Positions 43,154-55,438 are shown, numbered from the stretch's first letter. The stretch: 55,486 bases of DNA from Sporothrix humicola (GCA_021396245.1 WNYE01000144.1:1-55486), one strand, 5' to 3'. The notes: generated from the letters alone by a model not told the origin. Translations and numbers: made by a program.

Positions 43154-46100
43154 CAGAGGACAGAAAACGGCACTGTCTCTCCACAAAATGGTGAGCTGTC
43201 CGGCCTGATAGAGCGGCCTTCGAGAAGGAAAAGAAAGGGCGGCCGGGCAAAGTGGCCGCATCACAAGACACAAACAAACCGTTCCCCCAATGTGTGAAAG
43301 CCACATTTCCAGCGCCCAGGGGTCTCGTTACGCAAGTCGCTGGGAGGGCAAAAAAGAAGGCAAAGCCATGAACATAAAGACACGCCAAACCAGATCCGGT
43401 GGCTTGCTTGGATGTGATGTTGTTTATTTTGACTTTTCACCTCAATTGCGGTGAGAGCACGTCGTCCGTACAAGTCTGTTGATGTCTTGTTGAAAGCTGG
43501 CCGCAGTTTTGGGCCGCTTTTGCTTTGCCTTTTCATGCTGTCCTGCCATAATTCCCCAAAACGGTAAGGCCGAGCACACCAACAGAGAGAGCCTCATGGT
43601 GCTATCACACTCTATTTTGCGTTGTTGTTACTGTTGGTATTTTTCTTGTTATTTCCTTTCACTTTTGATAACGCAAGCTCAAGCGAGCTCTAGAAAACGC
43701 CATGGAAGCCTTGTCCCCTGCATGCTATTTTGTTCTATTTTTCTTCTCCTACCAATTTGTTTTTTTTTCTCATCACACTTCCACAATCACATTGCTCAAT
43801 TCATTTTTTCTGACGTGTTTCCATCCATTGCCAATCCTTCCGTGACACGAAAATCTGGGAGAGAAAGCCTGCCCTGTTGGAGCCCTGTCCCGAGCCCAGC
43901 CTTTCCATAAACGTGTCTTGCTTGGTCTTTTATTGTTTTATTTTTATTTTTACTTTCAGTACAAGGCCAGCCTCTCTTTGGTATTGGCCAGTGAGCACTT
44001 GCATTCAGCTGCTCTCTGGCCTCGCTCGTCCTCTCTCGTCATCGCTTTTTTCTGACTCTCACACCGCCTTTGGAAGGTGCATATGCCTCTTTGCCTTTTT
44101 TTTACAGCTTTTGCATTGTGATTTGAGCAGCGGCACTCTCGGCTCGCTGATAAGACTCACTCTCTCGTCCTCACTGTCCATTCATCTCACAGAGCAAATG
44201 ACAACGAAAAAGGAGCCATCGAAAAGTTGACATGTCCCGTTACCCAATTGCAAGGCCCATCCCGCTCCAGTGAAACGCAGCGCTTCAGTGCCTCAAGGAG
44301 ACCAGGGCGCGAATCCCTCTCGGTTAGGATTCCCGTCGGCAAGCGCATCGTACGGCTGCACTTTACTGCAGTCTGTGTGGGAAGCATTTGCTGCGGATGC
44401 AAAGCGTCGTTAGGGTCGCCGATGTTTGCTCGCTTCTGCAGTTCAGCTGTTCTCAGCCTTCGCCATCACCTTTTTTTTCTCTCTTTGCTGGCGGCCGTAC
44501 ATCCGGGCTTGCACCCTCCGTTGTTGCACTGCCGTTGAGGGCTTGATGGCCGAGCATCGCACAAAGGGTGGAGAATGAACGGACGCCCGTTCGTTTTTAT
44601 TTACTGACAACTGTCTACGAACCCCTTTCTCCAATATGTCTCTGCTGCGTCTCGTTTTTTTTTTAAGAAAAAGTTTTGACGCCTCGGGTGCACAAGAGAT
44701 ATATTACACCAGATAGCCTTTCCCACTCTATTTTTTGACTGTGACGTGTGTTGTTCGACATTTTCCCTCCTCTTTTTTTTTTTAAACTCCCTCCAAATTC
44801 TCAGATAAAATACAGGCAGACTGCAGATTACATATTGATCATCCGCGGCCCTGTATCACATATATATCCATACTCTGAATATATTTGTGTGTGTCTCCCG
44901 GAGCCTGTACCGAATAACAGACAGGTCCCCCTACCACAAAAAAATTGATTATATTGGCAGCAGCCAGACACAGCATCCAACGGCACACACGGCAGCAAGG
45001 GCAAGGCAAACTAGCAGGCATTCCTCCTGCTGTACAGAGTATCTGCATCGACTATCAAAAAGCTGCAGAGCACTACTGGCCAGCTCCTCGGAACACGTCC
45101 GCAAATACGGAACACAACAGCTGTCGTCGTTATTATCTGTGTCGTGTATGGAGTATTTCCAGTCTTTTCAGCTTCTCTCGGGTAGTCCAATCTCGAATAT
45201 CTTTTCCGAATTCAGGCTAGTGGTCAGCGCTGTGCAAAGACGACACATCCCGGGCGACTGGGAGAAATTGACCACCACTGGCCGCAATTGCACAGCAGAT
45301 ACGGCCCGGGTCTGGCTAGGCGAGGCCTCTCCTTTTTTTTTACCTTCGTGTGTTGTCAAACCGATATTCATGTTTGTTGGATTTGTCGTGAGGGAATTTG
45401 ACTTCTCTTGGCTTCAGCTGGAAGCTCTCTCGAAGCATTTTCTTCAGCAGGTCTCGTCACGAACCCAAAACCGCCGCTGAGGCTCAGATATTCCTTCCAC
45501 AGCTTGGACCAGGTGCCAGGGTCTTTCTTCCTTTTCGTTGTGTTCCTCAACTCCTTCCCCAAGCCGCCGTCGTTCTTCCTCTTCTTTCGCTCGTCGGCCT
45601 TGTCGAACCGTCATCTCACATGCCCAATTGGTCAAACAGAAACCTTTCTCCCGAAAGTCGAAGAGGGCTCTGTCTTGTCAGGGGCCATAGGGCAAGAGGC
45701 CAAGCTCGCCGGGGCCCGGCAATGGAGCAACGCCAGTGTCGTTTTAAGCGATGGACTCCTCGAAAGAAGCAGCTCGTAAGAAACTAACCAAAGCATGAGC
45801 ATGAACTCACAACAAGCACACCAGCAGAGGTCACAGCAAAACTTCCAACAGAGTGAGAAAAAGACGGCGGTTTTGAATTTCGTGCAGCGCACAAATCAGG
45901 CCATTTTTTGTCTTCAGGCATTGGTCGCCATTTCTTCTCTATTCCCATTTTGAGGTTTGGCGCCTGTTAGGACGCTGAAAGGCTTCCGAAGAAACAGGGG
46001 TCCAGGGCCACGAATGGCCACGAAATATGGTCGTTTTCGGCGTCGGTTCACACCAGCTGGAAATCTAGAAATATTTGCCGCTCCCCCGCCAGAAAGAAAT

Positions 46101-46703
46101 ACCAAAAAGACAAAAAGAACAGTCCGGTGCTTCAAGTTCACGATCCAGACCCAAGAGCTTGGGCCTCGATAAAAAGCCACAAAAAATGACGACAAAGAGG
46201 GCTGAAGCCACCGGTGCGGCCGGTTGGTATTTGGTGAAGAAACAACGAAATTGAGTATCAAATTGTCCCTCGTCCCAACGTCATTCAATACTGCGCCTTG
46301 TGTTTGGCGCTGTTTGGCGCTTCTTTTTCAGAGTATTGGTTCTGTTTGTCTTCTGTCCATGTCCTTGATCGCCGTCACTCGTTCTGTTTCATTCTTGTTT
46401 TATTCTTCAATACGCCCACAAGTCAATATTTTTTTGTGTATGTTTCCCCTCACCCTTCACAGGAAAGTAAGACCTGTACGCCATCTTTCCCCCATGACGT
46501 GCGTCAAATACCAAGAGCCTGGTCCCTCTCCTCTTTTCTTTCTGCCTCCGCCTCAAGCCACAAGATCACATTTGCGAGTACGAATTCGTGCATGGCTTCC
46601 TGCATACGGCATACGACGTACGAGAAAGAACAAGGAGAAAAAATAACAGATCCAGGCTTCAAAACCTGCGTGCATGTCGTATTGGTTTGAGGAGACGACA
46701 AAA

Positions 46704-46757
46704 CATGCAGGCAATGCAAGGCAAAATGCAAAGCAAAATGCAAGCAATGCAGCAAGT
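46704..46757. repeat. Imperfect tandem repeat, ATGCAARGCAA unit
   Basis: Five or so imperfect copies alternating ATGCA, GGCAA and AAGCAAA. Simple minisatellite in the gene-free region; no function inferred. Confidence 0.7.
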
Positions 46758-48306
46758 CAGGCTGGCAAGCTCCCTCGGCTCCTTCTTGCTTTCTTTGCTT
46801 GCCATTGCCCCTCAAAACCCCTCTTCTCATCCTGTCACTCAGCCTCTCTGGTTCTCTTGACTCTCTGACTCTAACTTTGCTTGCTCCGAGTGTTTTCATT
46901 GGCCTTTTGTGTCCGGCACGAGTTGGTTTCCAAAACGGAGGATTTTCGATTGTCTTGTTCTTCCCTTCAATCCTCGCCGAACTCTCGTGGCCTTTTTCTC
47001 CATATTCACCCTCATTTTCCAGGGCTGATAGCACTAAGGCATGTCAGACAAGGACAAACTTTCGTTGCCTTGTCTTTTTCTTCTTTTCTTTGGCGAAACA
47101 GCTCGACAAGGCAGAGAATCCTTCCAATTCGCGTTCTTTACTTATATTTCTTCAGTACGAGTATTCCTTCAAGCGTTTCTCGCTCAGGTCTCAGGGTTCT
47201 ACGTTGTGTTCTGGTGTTTCTGGAGACAAAAAAGACAAAATTCTTGCCGATCACTAACCCACTGGGCTGGAAAAGACTGGGGACACTGGTTTGAGGAAGA
47301 AAAGCTCCCCTGGCCAGCGCTTCGGGGCACTTGCCTGAGAATGACCACACAGAAAAGAAGAAGAAAAAAGTTAGGCCTTGTCCAGAAAGGGCGCCGAGGC
47401 CGAAGCAAGAATCTTACAGTGTACAGAGCTACAAGTGAGATATCTGACAAGGACAGGCCGTGGTTGACGAACGACAGAACGACAGCTCGGACAAAAATCC
47501 AGGAAGAAAGACTGGAGACTGTGAAATTGTGCTACAAAAGTACAAGCACACAATGTACTCTACCTCCATAAAAATGCGGGCAATACACAGTACAGGCAAC
47601 GCAACGCCTTATGTGCGTAATCCTGTCTTGCGTCTTGCGTGAGATCCAACACAACAGGTTCAAAAAGCGGGCACGCTTTCCTCTGATCCTTCCTTCTACA
47701 GCCTATCGACTCGTGTATCTCCTCACCTCTTCAGAACGATTTGCTTGCCGCAATAGCCTAGCGGGCGGCTGGTCGACAATCTCGCGAAAAGAAGAAAAGA
47801 AGAAAACAGGAAACCAACAGATGATATCCAGTCCTAGGGCCTAGCCTCCTGTCGATCGACCAAGTTACGGAAAAGGGTCCAAAACGACAGAAAACGTGGA
47901 AACGAAACGACGAAACATGCTCGACTGGAAAGGTAACGTCCAATGCCAATGCAAACCCAGGCTTTACAAGCAAACATAAAATACATAAAAACGTATGGAC
48001 ATTTAATCCTGACCGTGCCGCTGGAAGTAGCCCCCACTCGATGAGTAAAATGTTTAGAAAACATCCAATGGACTTGCGGGCAAGTATTTGATATTAATAG
48101 GAGCTGGAAATAAGACTCCTGAGTATGCACAAAATATACAACTCTGCATTTGACAAGTGAGGATTGCAGGCCGCGGACAAATCTTCCGTCGTGCAGGAGG
48201 CATACATAGTACTAAGTAGCCTGCTTTTTCACTATCGGTAGGCAAGAAAAGTGCTGTAAAAAGGTGTATGTATGACGAGTACATTTAACAAGCTCGAAAA
48301 TAGGGT

Positions 48307-48320
48307 GGAGCGGCCGCTCC
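48307..48320. other. Perfect 14-bp palindrome with NotI core
   Basis: GGAGCGGCCGCTCC is a perfect palindrome in otherwise ordinary intergenic DNA. It contains inverted CGG triplets without spacing. It could be a binding site for a dimeric factor, but a single occurrence proves nothing. Confidence 0.5.
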
Positions 48321-51300
48321 GAGCTGCATCTTTAGACGCTTTTTTGGTCTGATACGAAGATGAGGATATCAAAAAAGACAAATTTCAAGAGAGCTCAATC
48401 TGAGCTGACCGGGCTGGTCCCTTGGCTTGGTTATTTTGTGTTCCTGTGCCTGGCGCTGTGCCTCTGTGACTGATGGGCAACTGCTTCCGACAGGTCACAC
48501 AAGAGATTGAACAAGACATAAAATAAAAGGAAATAAGTCAAATCGGGAAAGGTCCCCGTTCCCGCCGTTGGTTTGCCCGTCGCCCGCCCGTCCTGCTGTG
48601 TATCCCGTAGGTTGTATTCCGATCCTGATGAGATCTGTGTATTTTGCTTTGAAATAGAATGGGGACCGGGTGTTGTGAGCTTTTTTGTTTTTTAATCTTT
48701 TATATAATTAGAAGTGGCTCAAGCCAAGTGTTCCAGCTATATCTGCAAATGTAAACAAAGAAGTTCCAAGCTCATACCTTCCGGTGGCTGGGAACCGTAT
48801 CGTTCGGGAAACCTTTAATACTTTGATATCACCAGAAAGCCTCGCGATGCCGGCATCCGTCAAGGTGATATTAAGGCTACCCGTTGACAGGGGATGGGAA
48901 AATCAAAAACACGGGCGGGACGAAGGCTTCACAAGATAGCAGAGACAAAATAGAAGGAGAAGAAGAAAAGAAGCAGAGCAACACCCGATGTTTTGATAGA
49001 GTCAGGAAAATCCAGCCATCGATATCCGGATATCAACCGAAGAACGGCCTTTCAGAGGCACAGCCTATGGTGGCTAAATGCTATTATCAAATATGAAGAC
49101 AAGGAAACATGCAAACTCGAGATGCAACTGGCCAGTTGAACGAGCCTTGTCATCCACTCTGATAATTGCCTATTTTGAATTTTCTCTCAACATATGTATC
49201 TCAACCTCGCCATCTCGAATTCATCAATCCAGTCTCCACAAGACGGCTTGTAGCCGCCCCCTTCTTTTACCTGCAACTCCACCTCCACTTGCCTTTTTCT
49301 CCTGATCATCGTTGTAGGCCTTTCAAAATAAACATCTCATCTCTCGAAGCTCGGATTCGCTCTCTTGGAAGCTCTTTGGAGCTCTGGCCTCGTCCCATCC
49401 CTGCCAGCATCGGAGAATAGGACGAGAGGGACATATATCTGTGCAGGCAAGGAGAGGGAGAGAGTGCATGGCCAAGATCCTACCATACAACAATCCCACG
49501 GGTCGTAAAAATTAGAGTGTACTCTGTACATATCACACACAGTACACAATCCGCATCCGGGAAAGGAACCAGAAAAAGAAATATCAAAAATATATCAAAA
49601 TAGCCTGTCATTGCGAGCCGTCTTTGCCACGAGCATCTCCTGGGCCCTTGCGGCGTACCTGGATGCGTATTTTGATTGTTGCCTCTCTTCTTGTCCTTTG
49701 CTGTGCCTCTTTCTGCCTCGGTCGTCCTCTTGGCGGAAACAGACATGTTGATTGTACGGAATAGCATCGACAAGGGCTATGAGGAGAGAATGTGGCAACA
49801 AGCAGCGGAAACGGTCAAAATTACGGTGACATAAGCAAACGGCAACCATGGTTCCAGACTCTGGAGAGCATGCCCGTTTTGCTCTGTCGTTGTTTGATCG
49901 AAATCTCCCAGACTTGAGACCAGGAGATTCAGGCCACTCATGGAGAAGTAAAAGACTTGGAAAAGAACTGTGCAGTCGTTGGACAAGACAACTCCAGTAC
50001 AGCTCAAAAAGCCAGAAGCCGAGCCGGCGAACGGACGACACAAGTTCTAGGGCTAGAACAAGCCAGCCTGGCCAACGTAAACGTACAAGTACTTTCCTCC
50101 TCTTCTTCTTTCAAGGATCAAGAGGCTCAAGCACCAAGCTCCTGAAGCTCCTGAGCTCTCCTTGTCTCTGCATCCACTTGCCGGCGAGCTCCCCGGCTGC
50201 CCAAATATCCAATCGTAAATGCCTCCTTTTTTCAAGGTGAGACGGAGGACCGGCAAAAAATTGCTCCCTACGTTGTAATCCTTGGCCGAGCCGGTCCTTT
50301 GGCGCAAATGTGCAATGTGCAGGCACGGCGTGCATCTTAATATTCCGTATGCACGCCGCAGGTGGGCATTGCATGCGGACATGAGCCGTTGGGAGGCGAG
50401 AAATGAAAGATGAGATGAGTTCGGTGAGAGTCTTCTCTTGAGTATGAAGTACTCTCCGTAAAAATCTGCAAGTTCTCGGGAGTACCTATACTTTTTGTGC
50501 CGTAATTTCCACAGGCATGCAGAATGATACGCTTCGATGGCTCACTAGGAGTTTTTTTGTGAGGCACCTGCAAAGATCGCGTGCTCGTGCAAGCCCATTG
50601 GTTGGAGCTGGTCTTCCGAGAGATCGAAGGCGTGGAAACTGTGTGGAAAAAAGGAAACGTCGTCGATACTGCGTGGAGACAACGCCTTAAAGTTTAAGTG
50701 CTTTGACAGGAAACGGCGCGCCCCCATTGGCCGGCCACGCGACACGCTTTTTGGCCCATGCTCCACGCAAAACCACTCAACCAGTGAGAAGGCAACTCAT
50801 AAAACCCTACAACCCTGTTCCTTCCAGAAAAATAAAAGGAAGAAATTATATATATAAATAAAATTGAGGGGAAAGAGCCAGAGAGGCACAGAAAAAAACT
50901 TGCAAACGATCGCGCCTTCCCTGCCGTTTTCCCTTCTTAGTTGGCGTCGTGTTCATCTCCGACAAAAGGCAGGAACGAATGGATAGGAACAAGGAAGAGG
51001 CAGGTACAACTGAAGACTAAACGGAGGACAGTCATACAAACGAACAACAACAGGGCGTCAAGAGATTAAAAACGCATTCTGATGCCTGCGGTGTAGCTAT
51101 TCGTATCTCGTGTCACTGTTCAAAGGACGCTTGTCTCGTCAAAGTCTGCTGGTGCTCAGTTCCCCTCGGGCACCAAGGGCTCAGGGAACACTTTAACCTG
51201 AGCAAGTCACGATTCTCAAGTCCTGCCCTCAACCCTCAACGAACGACCGTTGACCCAGCCAACAGGCCGGTTGCTGTTTCCCTCTGAGACAGATGCTTTG

Positions 51301-52416
51301 CTATCAGGAAAGAGCGAGTCAACTCACCGTCACGAAACGGTAGCATCTCCACTTGCACCACGCGTATATCGTTGGAAACCGTATTACTCCACCTCTTCAC
51401 CTCAACTTGTCCGATCTATCTCTCCGCCCTGCATCCAATTAACTTGCAAGTCTCCACTCCCGGTTTTCTTCGTTCTTTTTTGATATCCCGTTATTTTGGC
51501 GTCTTTAGCCCTCGCCAACGGCTGGGTATTGGCGCCATTGGGTGCCATCATGGCGCTCAGGCTCAGACTTGCGACTTTCAAATCTTGCCACCAAGACGCC
51601 GGAAAATGCAAAGACTGCGACATGCAGCCAACATCAATCTCGAGGCAGGGGTTTCCCGTCTTCGCTCGAGAGGGGACAAGAGGGGATGAGAGGGGAAAGG
51701 GGGCGTAGAAGACGAAAAAAGGCAAACAACGAAAGGCACAGTAGATTGGTCTGAAGGACACGCATCTCCTAGATCAGATCGCCTGGAATCCTGCTTAAAG
51801 ACCACGGCCAATTACCTCCTGAGCGGTTAAATATGGCGAGCAAAACCGGGCAGAGGAAAGAGAGGACAGAGAGGAAAGATATGTCCAGTCGTGCCTACCT
51901 CATAGCAGGGCAAACGGCAGCCACCACTTGAAGAGACAGCAGTCGTGAGTTCTTGCCATTTCTGTCCTATACTGTGCATGTCTGGCCTCCTATAACCCCT
52001 CATCGAAGAAGGCACGACCTTGTCAACTCGCCAATTTAGCTAGCACACTTCCTCCTACTTCTTTGCGTCTTGACTCCTGACTAGGAAGGAAAGAGGAAGG
52101 AAAGACGCAAGTCTGGTCCCAACGGCGCCTTTGGCCCAACACTCGACCGGAGCTGAAGGCAAGTGCAGCCCAACGTGAGACGGCCGTAGGGAAATACAGG
52201 GAAGGAAGGAGAAAAGGACAGACAAATGTGATAGTGATGGTCAGGTCAGAAACACGAAGCGAGGCAGAAATGCAAGCTAAAAAGCAATAAATTCGAGAAA
52301 AACAGGTAAGGCCGGCGGGACACACGATAATAGCTCTCTCTCCTAAGATCCGGGGTCATGTCTCGAGGAGATGGTGGTGGACTGGTTGTGTAGTCCAAGG
52401 TCAGCTTATGCAAGTT

Positions 52417-52453
52417 AAGGCAAGTTCAGGTCCAGGTCAGTCCAGGTCCAGTG
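52417..52453. repeat. Short repeats upstream of GCN20, AGGTCCAGGTCAG-like
   Basis: CAAGTTAAGG, CAAGTTCAGG, TCCAGGTCAG and TCCAGGTCCAG follow each other about 340 bp upstream of the GCN20 start codon. It is another small minisatellite in a presumed promoter or leader. Confidence 0.65.
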
Positions 52454-52787
52454 GCTACAGGGGCAAAATCGAGCGTTTTTAGTGGATTGTGGCAGGCGAG
52501 GCGGGCGAGACAAGGAGACAAGGAGACAGACAAGGCGGGGTGATAAGCATAGCCTAGCGAAAAGCTCACCAAAAATTGGCCTATCGCAACTCACGTGCAA
52601 AATCGAAAAACTTCAAGCACCATCCAACCATCCAACGTCGTTTGCGATACCACGCCCTCCAAGACAAACAACCACACCCCTGCACGGCATCGGCATCCAC
52701 ACACCCCTCCCCATCCGATCACGACCTCATTTCCGACCTCACCACACCTCCTCACACCGAATTGACCCTATTGACGACCCCGCCGCC

Positions 52788-55076
52788 ATGGAGACCGAAA
52801 TCCGGGCTCTGATCCCGAACATTGACCCGGTCGTGTCCGAGTACTCTGTGGGCTACCTCACCCATGCCTCGACGACCTGGTCCGGCTCTGGCTCCGACGA
52901 TGACGAGGCCGGTGGCGAGGGCGGCTCGTCGGCCCCGCTGGCCGAGGCTGCGTCTGCCGTGACGGAGCTGCTGCTGTCTGCTTCAGGCGAGACCGAGAGC
53001 GCTGCTGTCCGCGAGCGCATCAACAAGCTCGTGATGAAGTGGGTCGAAAAGTACGCCGATGCGGCTGCTGGCAATGCCGTTGGTGCCGGCGGCTCGTCGG
53101 CCGTGCGCCGGCTGGACCAGACGTTTGACATTAGCGCGCAGCGCAACATGTCGTCGACGCTGGCGGTGGCCTCGGGCGGCGTTGATCTCGAGTCGGCCAA
53201 CACGCGCAAGGTCGAGTCCAAGGTCGACAAGAAGAAGCTGGAAAAGGCCGAGCGCAAGATTGCCGCGAAACAGAACAAGAAGACGTACAAGACGGTCGAG
53301 TACGAGGCCTCGCGGCTGCTCAACCAGCCCGACGCCGCGCAGTCGTACGAGGAGTTCTACATGGCGGTCAACCCGCTGCAGTTGGGCCAGTCGACGGCCG
53401 GCAAGCCCAAGGACATCAAGCTGGACAACATCGACGTCAATATTGCGGGCACGCGTATTCTGACGGATACCAACCTGTCTCTGTCGTACGGCCACCGCTA
53501 TGGTTTGGTCGGTAACAACGGTGTCGGTAAATCGACACTGCTGCGCGCGCTGTCGCGGCGTGAGCTGCCTGTGCCGACACACATTTCGATTCTGCACGTC
53601 GAGCAGGAGATTACGGGCGACGACACGTCGGCGCTGCAGGCCGTCCTGGACGCCGACGTGTGGCGCAAGATTCTGTTGAAGGAACAGAACGAGATCACCG
53701 AGGGCCTGGCCAAGATCGAGGCCCAGCGGGGATCCATGGCCGATACGTCCGCCGACGCAACCCGCCTCGACCGCGAGCGCGAGGCTCTGGATCAGCGTTT
53801 GGGCGACGTCCAGGGCAAGCTGTCCGAGATGGAGTCCGACAAGGCCGAGTCGCGCGCCGCCAGTATTCTGGCCGGCCTGGGTTTCTCGCCCGAGCGCCAG
53901 CAGTATGCGACAAAGACGTTTTCCGGCGGTTGGCGTATGCGTCTGGCACTGGCGCGTGCGCTGTTCTGCGAGCCCGACTTGCTGTTGCTCGACGAACCGT
54001 CCAACATGTTGGACGTGCCGTCCATTACTTTCCTGTCCAACTACCTGCAGGGCTACCCGAGCACCGTGCTCGTCGTGTCCCACGATCGTGCGTTCCTCAA
54101 CGAGATCGCCACCGACATTATCCACCAGCACTCGGAGCGCCTCGACTACTACCGCGGCGCCAACTTTGACTCCTTCTACGCCACCCGCGAAGAGCGCAAG
54201 AAGACGGCCAAGCGCGAGTACGAGAACCAAATGGCCGTCCGCGCCCACCTGCAGGCCTTTATCGACAAGTTCCGCTACAACGCCGCCAAGTCGTCCGAGG
54301 CCCAGTCGCGCATCAAGAAGCTCGAGCGCATGCCCGTTCTCGAAGCGCCAGAGACCGAGTACAGCGTCCACTTCCGCTTCCCCGACGTCGAGAAGCTGTC
54401 GCCGCCCATTGTCCAGCTGTCCGAGGTCACGTTTGGCTACAGCCCCGACAAGGTTCTGCTGCGCAATGTCGACCTGGACGTCCAGCTCGACTCGCGTATC
54501 GGCATCGTCGGGCCCAACGGTGCCGGTAAAACCACTGTCCTCAAGCTGCTGACCGGCCGTCTCCAGCCGCTGTCGGGTATCATGTCCATGCACCCCCGCC
54601 TGCGCATCGGCTTCTTTGCCCAGCACCACGTCGACGCCCTGGACTTGACAATGTCCGCCGTCTCCTTCATGTCCAAGATGTACCCGGGCAGCACCGACGA
54701 GGACTACCGCCGCCAGCTCGGCGCTTTCGGTATCACAGGCACGACGGGCCTCCAGAAGATGGAGGTCCTGTCTGGTGGTCAAAAATCCCGTGTCGCCTTT
54801 GCCTGTCTCGCCCTCACCAACCCCCACATTCTCGTGCTGGACGAGCCGTCTAACCACTTGGATATCGAGGCCATGGACGCCCTGGCGGACGCACTCAACC
54901 AGTTCGAGGGTGGTGTGCTGATGGTCAGTCACGACGTTACCATGCTGCAGACAGTGTGTAAGAGCTTGTGGGTGTGCGACGGCGGCACCGTCGAGAAGTT
55001 TGCCGGCGACGTGCAGCAGTACAAGAAGCGTATTGCCGCACAAGCGAATGCCGCCGGTGTAGTGCAGGCACATTAA
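52788..55076 (+). CDS. gcn20: ABCF ATPase of GCN20/ABCF3 type
   Basis: Cytosolic ABC protein without membrane domain. In yeast Gcn20 binds Gcn1 and helps activate the kinase Gcn2 on uncharged tRNA, starting the general amino-acid control response. One exon, 762 residues. Start chosen at the ATG in CCGCCGCCATGG, because the GCN20-type N terminus (ALIPNIDPVVSEYSVGYLTHA) follows; the open frame extends 102 codons further upstream but without family similarity. Two ATPase domains are complete. The first has Walker A GNNGVGKST (242-250), signature FSGGW (378-382) and DEPSNMLD. The second has Walker A GPNGAGKTT (575-583), signature LSGGQ (661-665) and DEPSNHLD. A Lys/Glu-rich helix (about 145-165) precedes the first domain, and the ABCF linker (REERKKTAKREYENQ) lies between them. 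Length and motifs separate it from ARB1 and New1. No intron seen, unlike most neighbours. Confidence 0.95.
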   Translation: METEIRALIPNIDPVVSEYSVGYLTHASTTWSGSGSDDDEAGGEGGSSAPLAEAASAVTELLLSASGETESAAVRERINKLVMKWVEKYADAAAGNAVGAGGSSAVRRLDQTFDISAQRNMSSTLAVASGGVDLESANTRKVESKVDKKKLEKAERKIAAKQNKKTYKTVEYEASRLLNQPDAAQSYEEFYMAVNPLQLGQSTAGKPKDIKLDNIDVNIAGTRILTDTNLSLSYGHRYGLVGNNGVGKSTLLRALSRRELPVPTHISILHVEQEITGDDTSALQAVLDADVWRKILLKEQNEITEGLAKIEAQRGSMADTSADATRLDREREALDQRLGDVQGKLSEMESDKAESRAASILAGLGFSPERQQYATKTFSGGWRMRLALARALFCEPDLLLLDEPSNMLDVPSITFLSNYLQGYPSTVLVVSHDRAFLNEIATDIIHQHSERLDYYRGANFDSFYATREERKKTAKREYENQMAVRAHLQAFIDKFRYNAAKSSEAQSRIKKLERMPVLEAPETEYSVHFRFPDVEKLSPPIVQLSEVTFGYSPDKVLLRNVDLDVQLDSRIGIVGPNGAGKTTVLKLLTGRLQPLSGIMSMHPRLRIGFFAQHHVDALDLTMSAVSFMSKMYPGSTDEDYRRQLGAFGITGTTGLQKMEVLSGGQKSRVAFACLALTNPHILVLDEPSNHLDIEAMDALADALNQFEGGVLMVSHDVTMLQTVCKSLWVCDGGTVEKFAGDVQQYKKRIAAQANAAGVVQAH

Positions 55077-55351
55077 TTGTGACGAGGAAAATAATCATGA
55101 AAAAGTCAGTAGCTACGATTTACATAACAATAGACATGCGAGTTACGACCCAATGATTTTGATACGAATGCTTATGTGTACGCTCGGAGCCCGTAGTTGT
55201 AATTGATACACGAGAAAGATTTAGGATTTATGTCATGGTTCTAATTCAACTTCACTTTTCTTTGATTTTTTGTATCCGTGTTTGTCTACGCATTGGCTTA
55301 GATAATATATTTGATTCATCCATGGTGTTGTTTATTTATTGTGATATTTGT

Positions 55352-55353
<2 letters not shown>
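55077..55353 (+). other. 3' flank of GCN20
   Basis: A/T-rich sequence after the GCN20 stop codon, expected to hold the 3' UTR and polyadenylation site. Nothing else is recognised. Confidence 0.6.
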
Positions 55354-55417
<64 letters not shown>

Positions 55418-55438
55418 TAAAAAAAAAAAAAAAAAAAA
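55354..55438. repeat. Poly-T run followed directly by poly-A run
   Basis: About 48 T (55354-55401) followed at once by about 37 A with one T inside. This forms a perfect homopolymer inverted repeat. It mirrors the A-rich block at the other window end and probably marks unreliable assembly; the last 48 bases beyond it may not be contiguous with the rest. Confidence 0.9.

Larger units (their letters stand above)
41193..52787. other. 11.6-kb region without recognisable gene
   Basis: The longest open frames are about 200 codons, lack recognisable domains and lie on both strands at the level expected by chance. I checked for spliced versions of known families, tRNA B-boxes, 5S rRNA and U-snRNA landmarks and found none. 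Pyrimidine-rich plus-strand tracts at 43500-44600 and 46200-47200 resemble the leader composition of real genes here. A TATA-like A/T stretch occurs at 50845-50865, shortly after a GC-rich patch. Near 52380-52550, just upstream of GCN20, the sequence has short repeats based on AGGTCCAGGTCAG and CAAGGAGA. The final part should hold the GCN20 promoter and leader. Confidence 0.55.

Noticed and set aside
44240..44345. Possible tRNA or 5S rRNA fragment (GCGAATCCCT and GGTTAGGATTCCC)
   Set aside because: No A-box/B-box spacing, no cloverleaf and no further 5S similarity could be made.
50715..50736. AscI and FseI rare-cutter sites 6 bp apart, as in a cloning polylinker
   Set aside because: Flanks show no vector sequence and blend with natural intergenic DNA; a GC-rich regulatory patch or chance explains it.
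52983..55073. A 696-codon open frame antisense to GCN20
   Set aside because: It mirrors a GC3-rich coding region; its translation is Val/Leu/Gly/His-rich without domains. The opposite strand has complete ABCF motifs.
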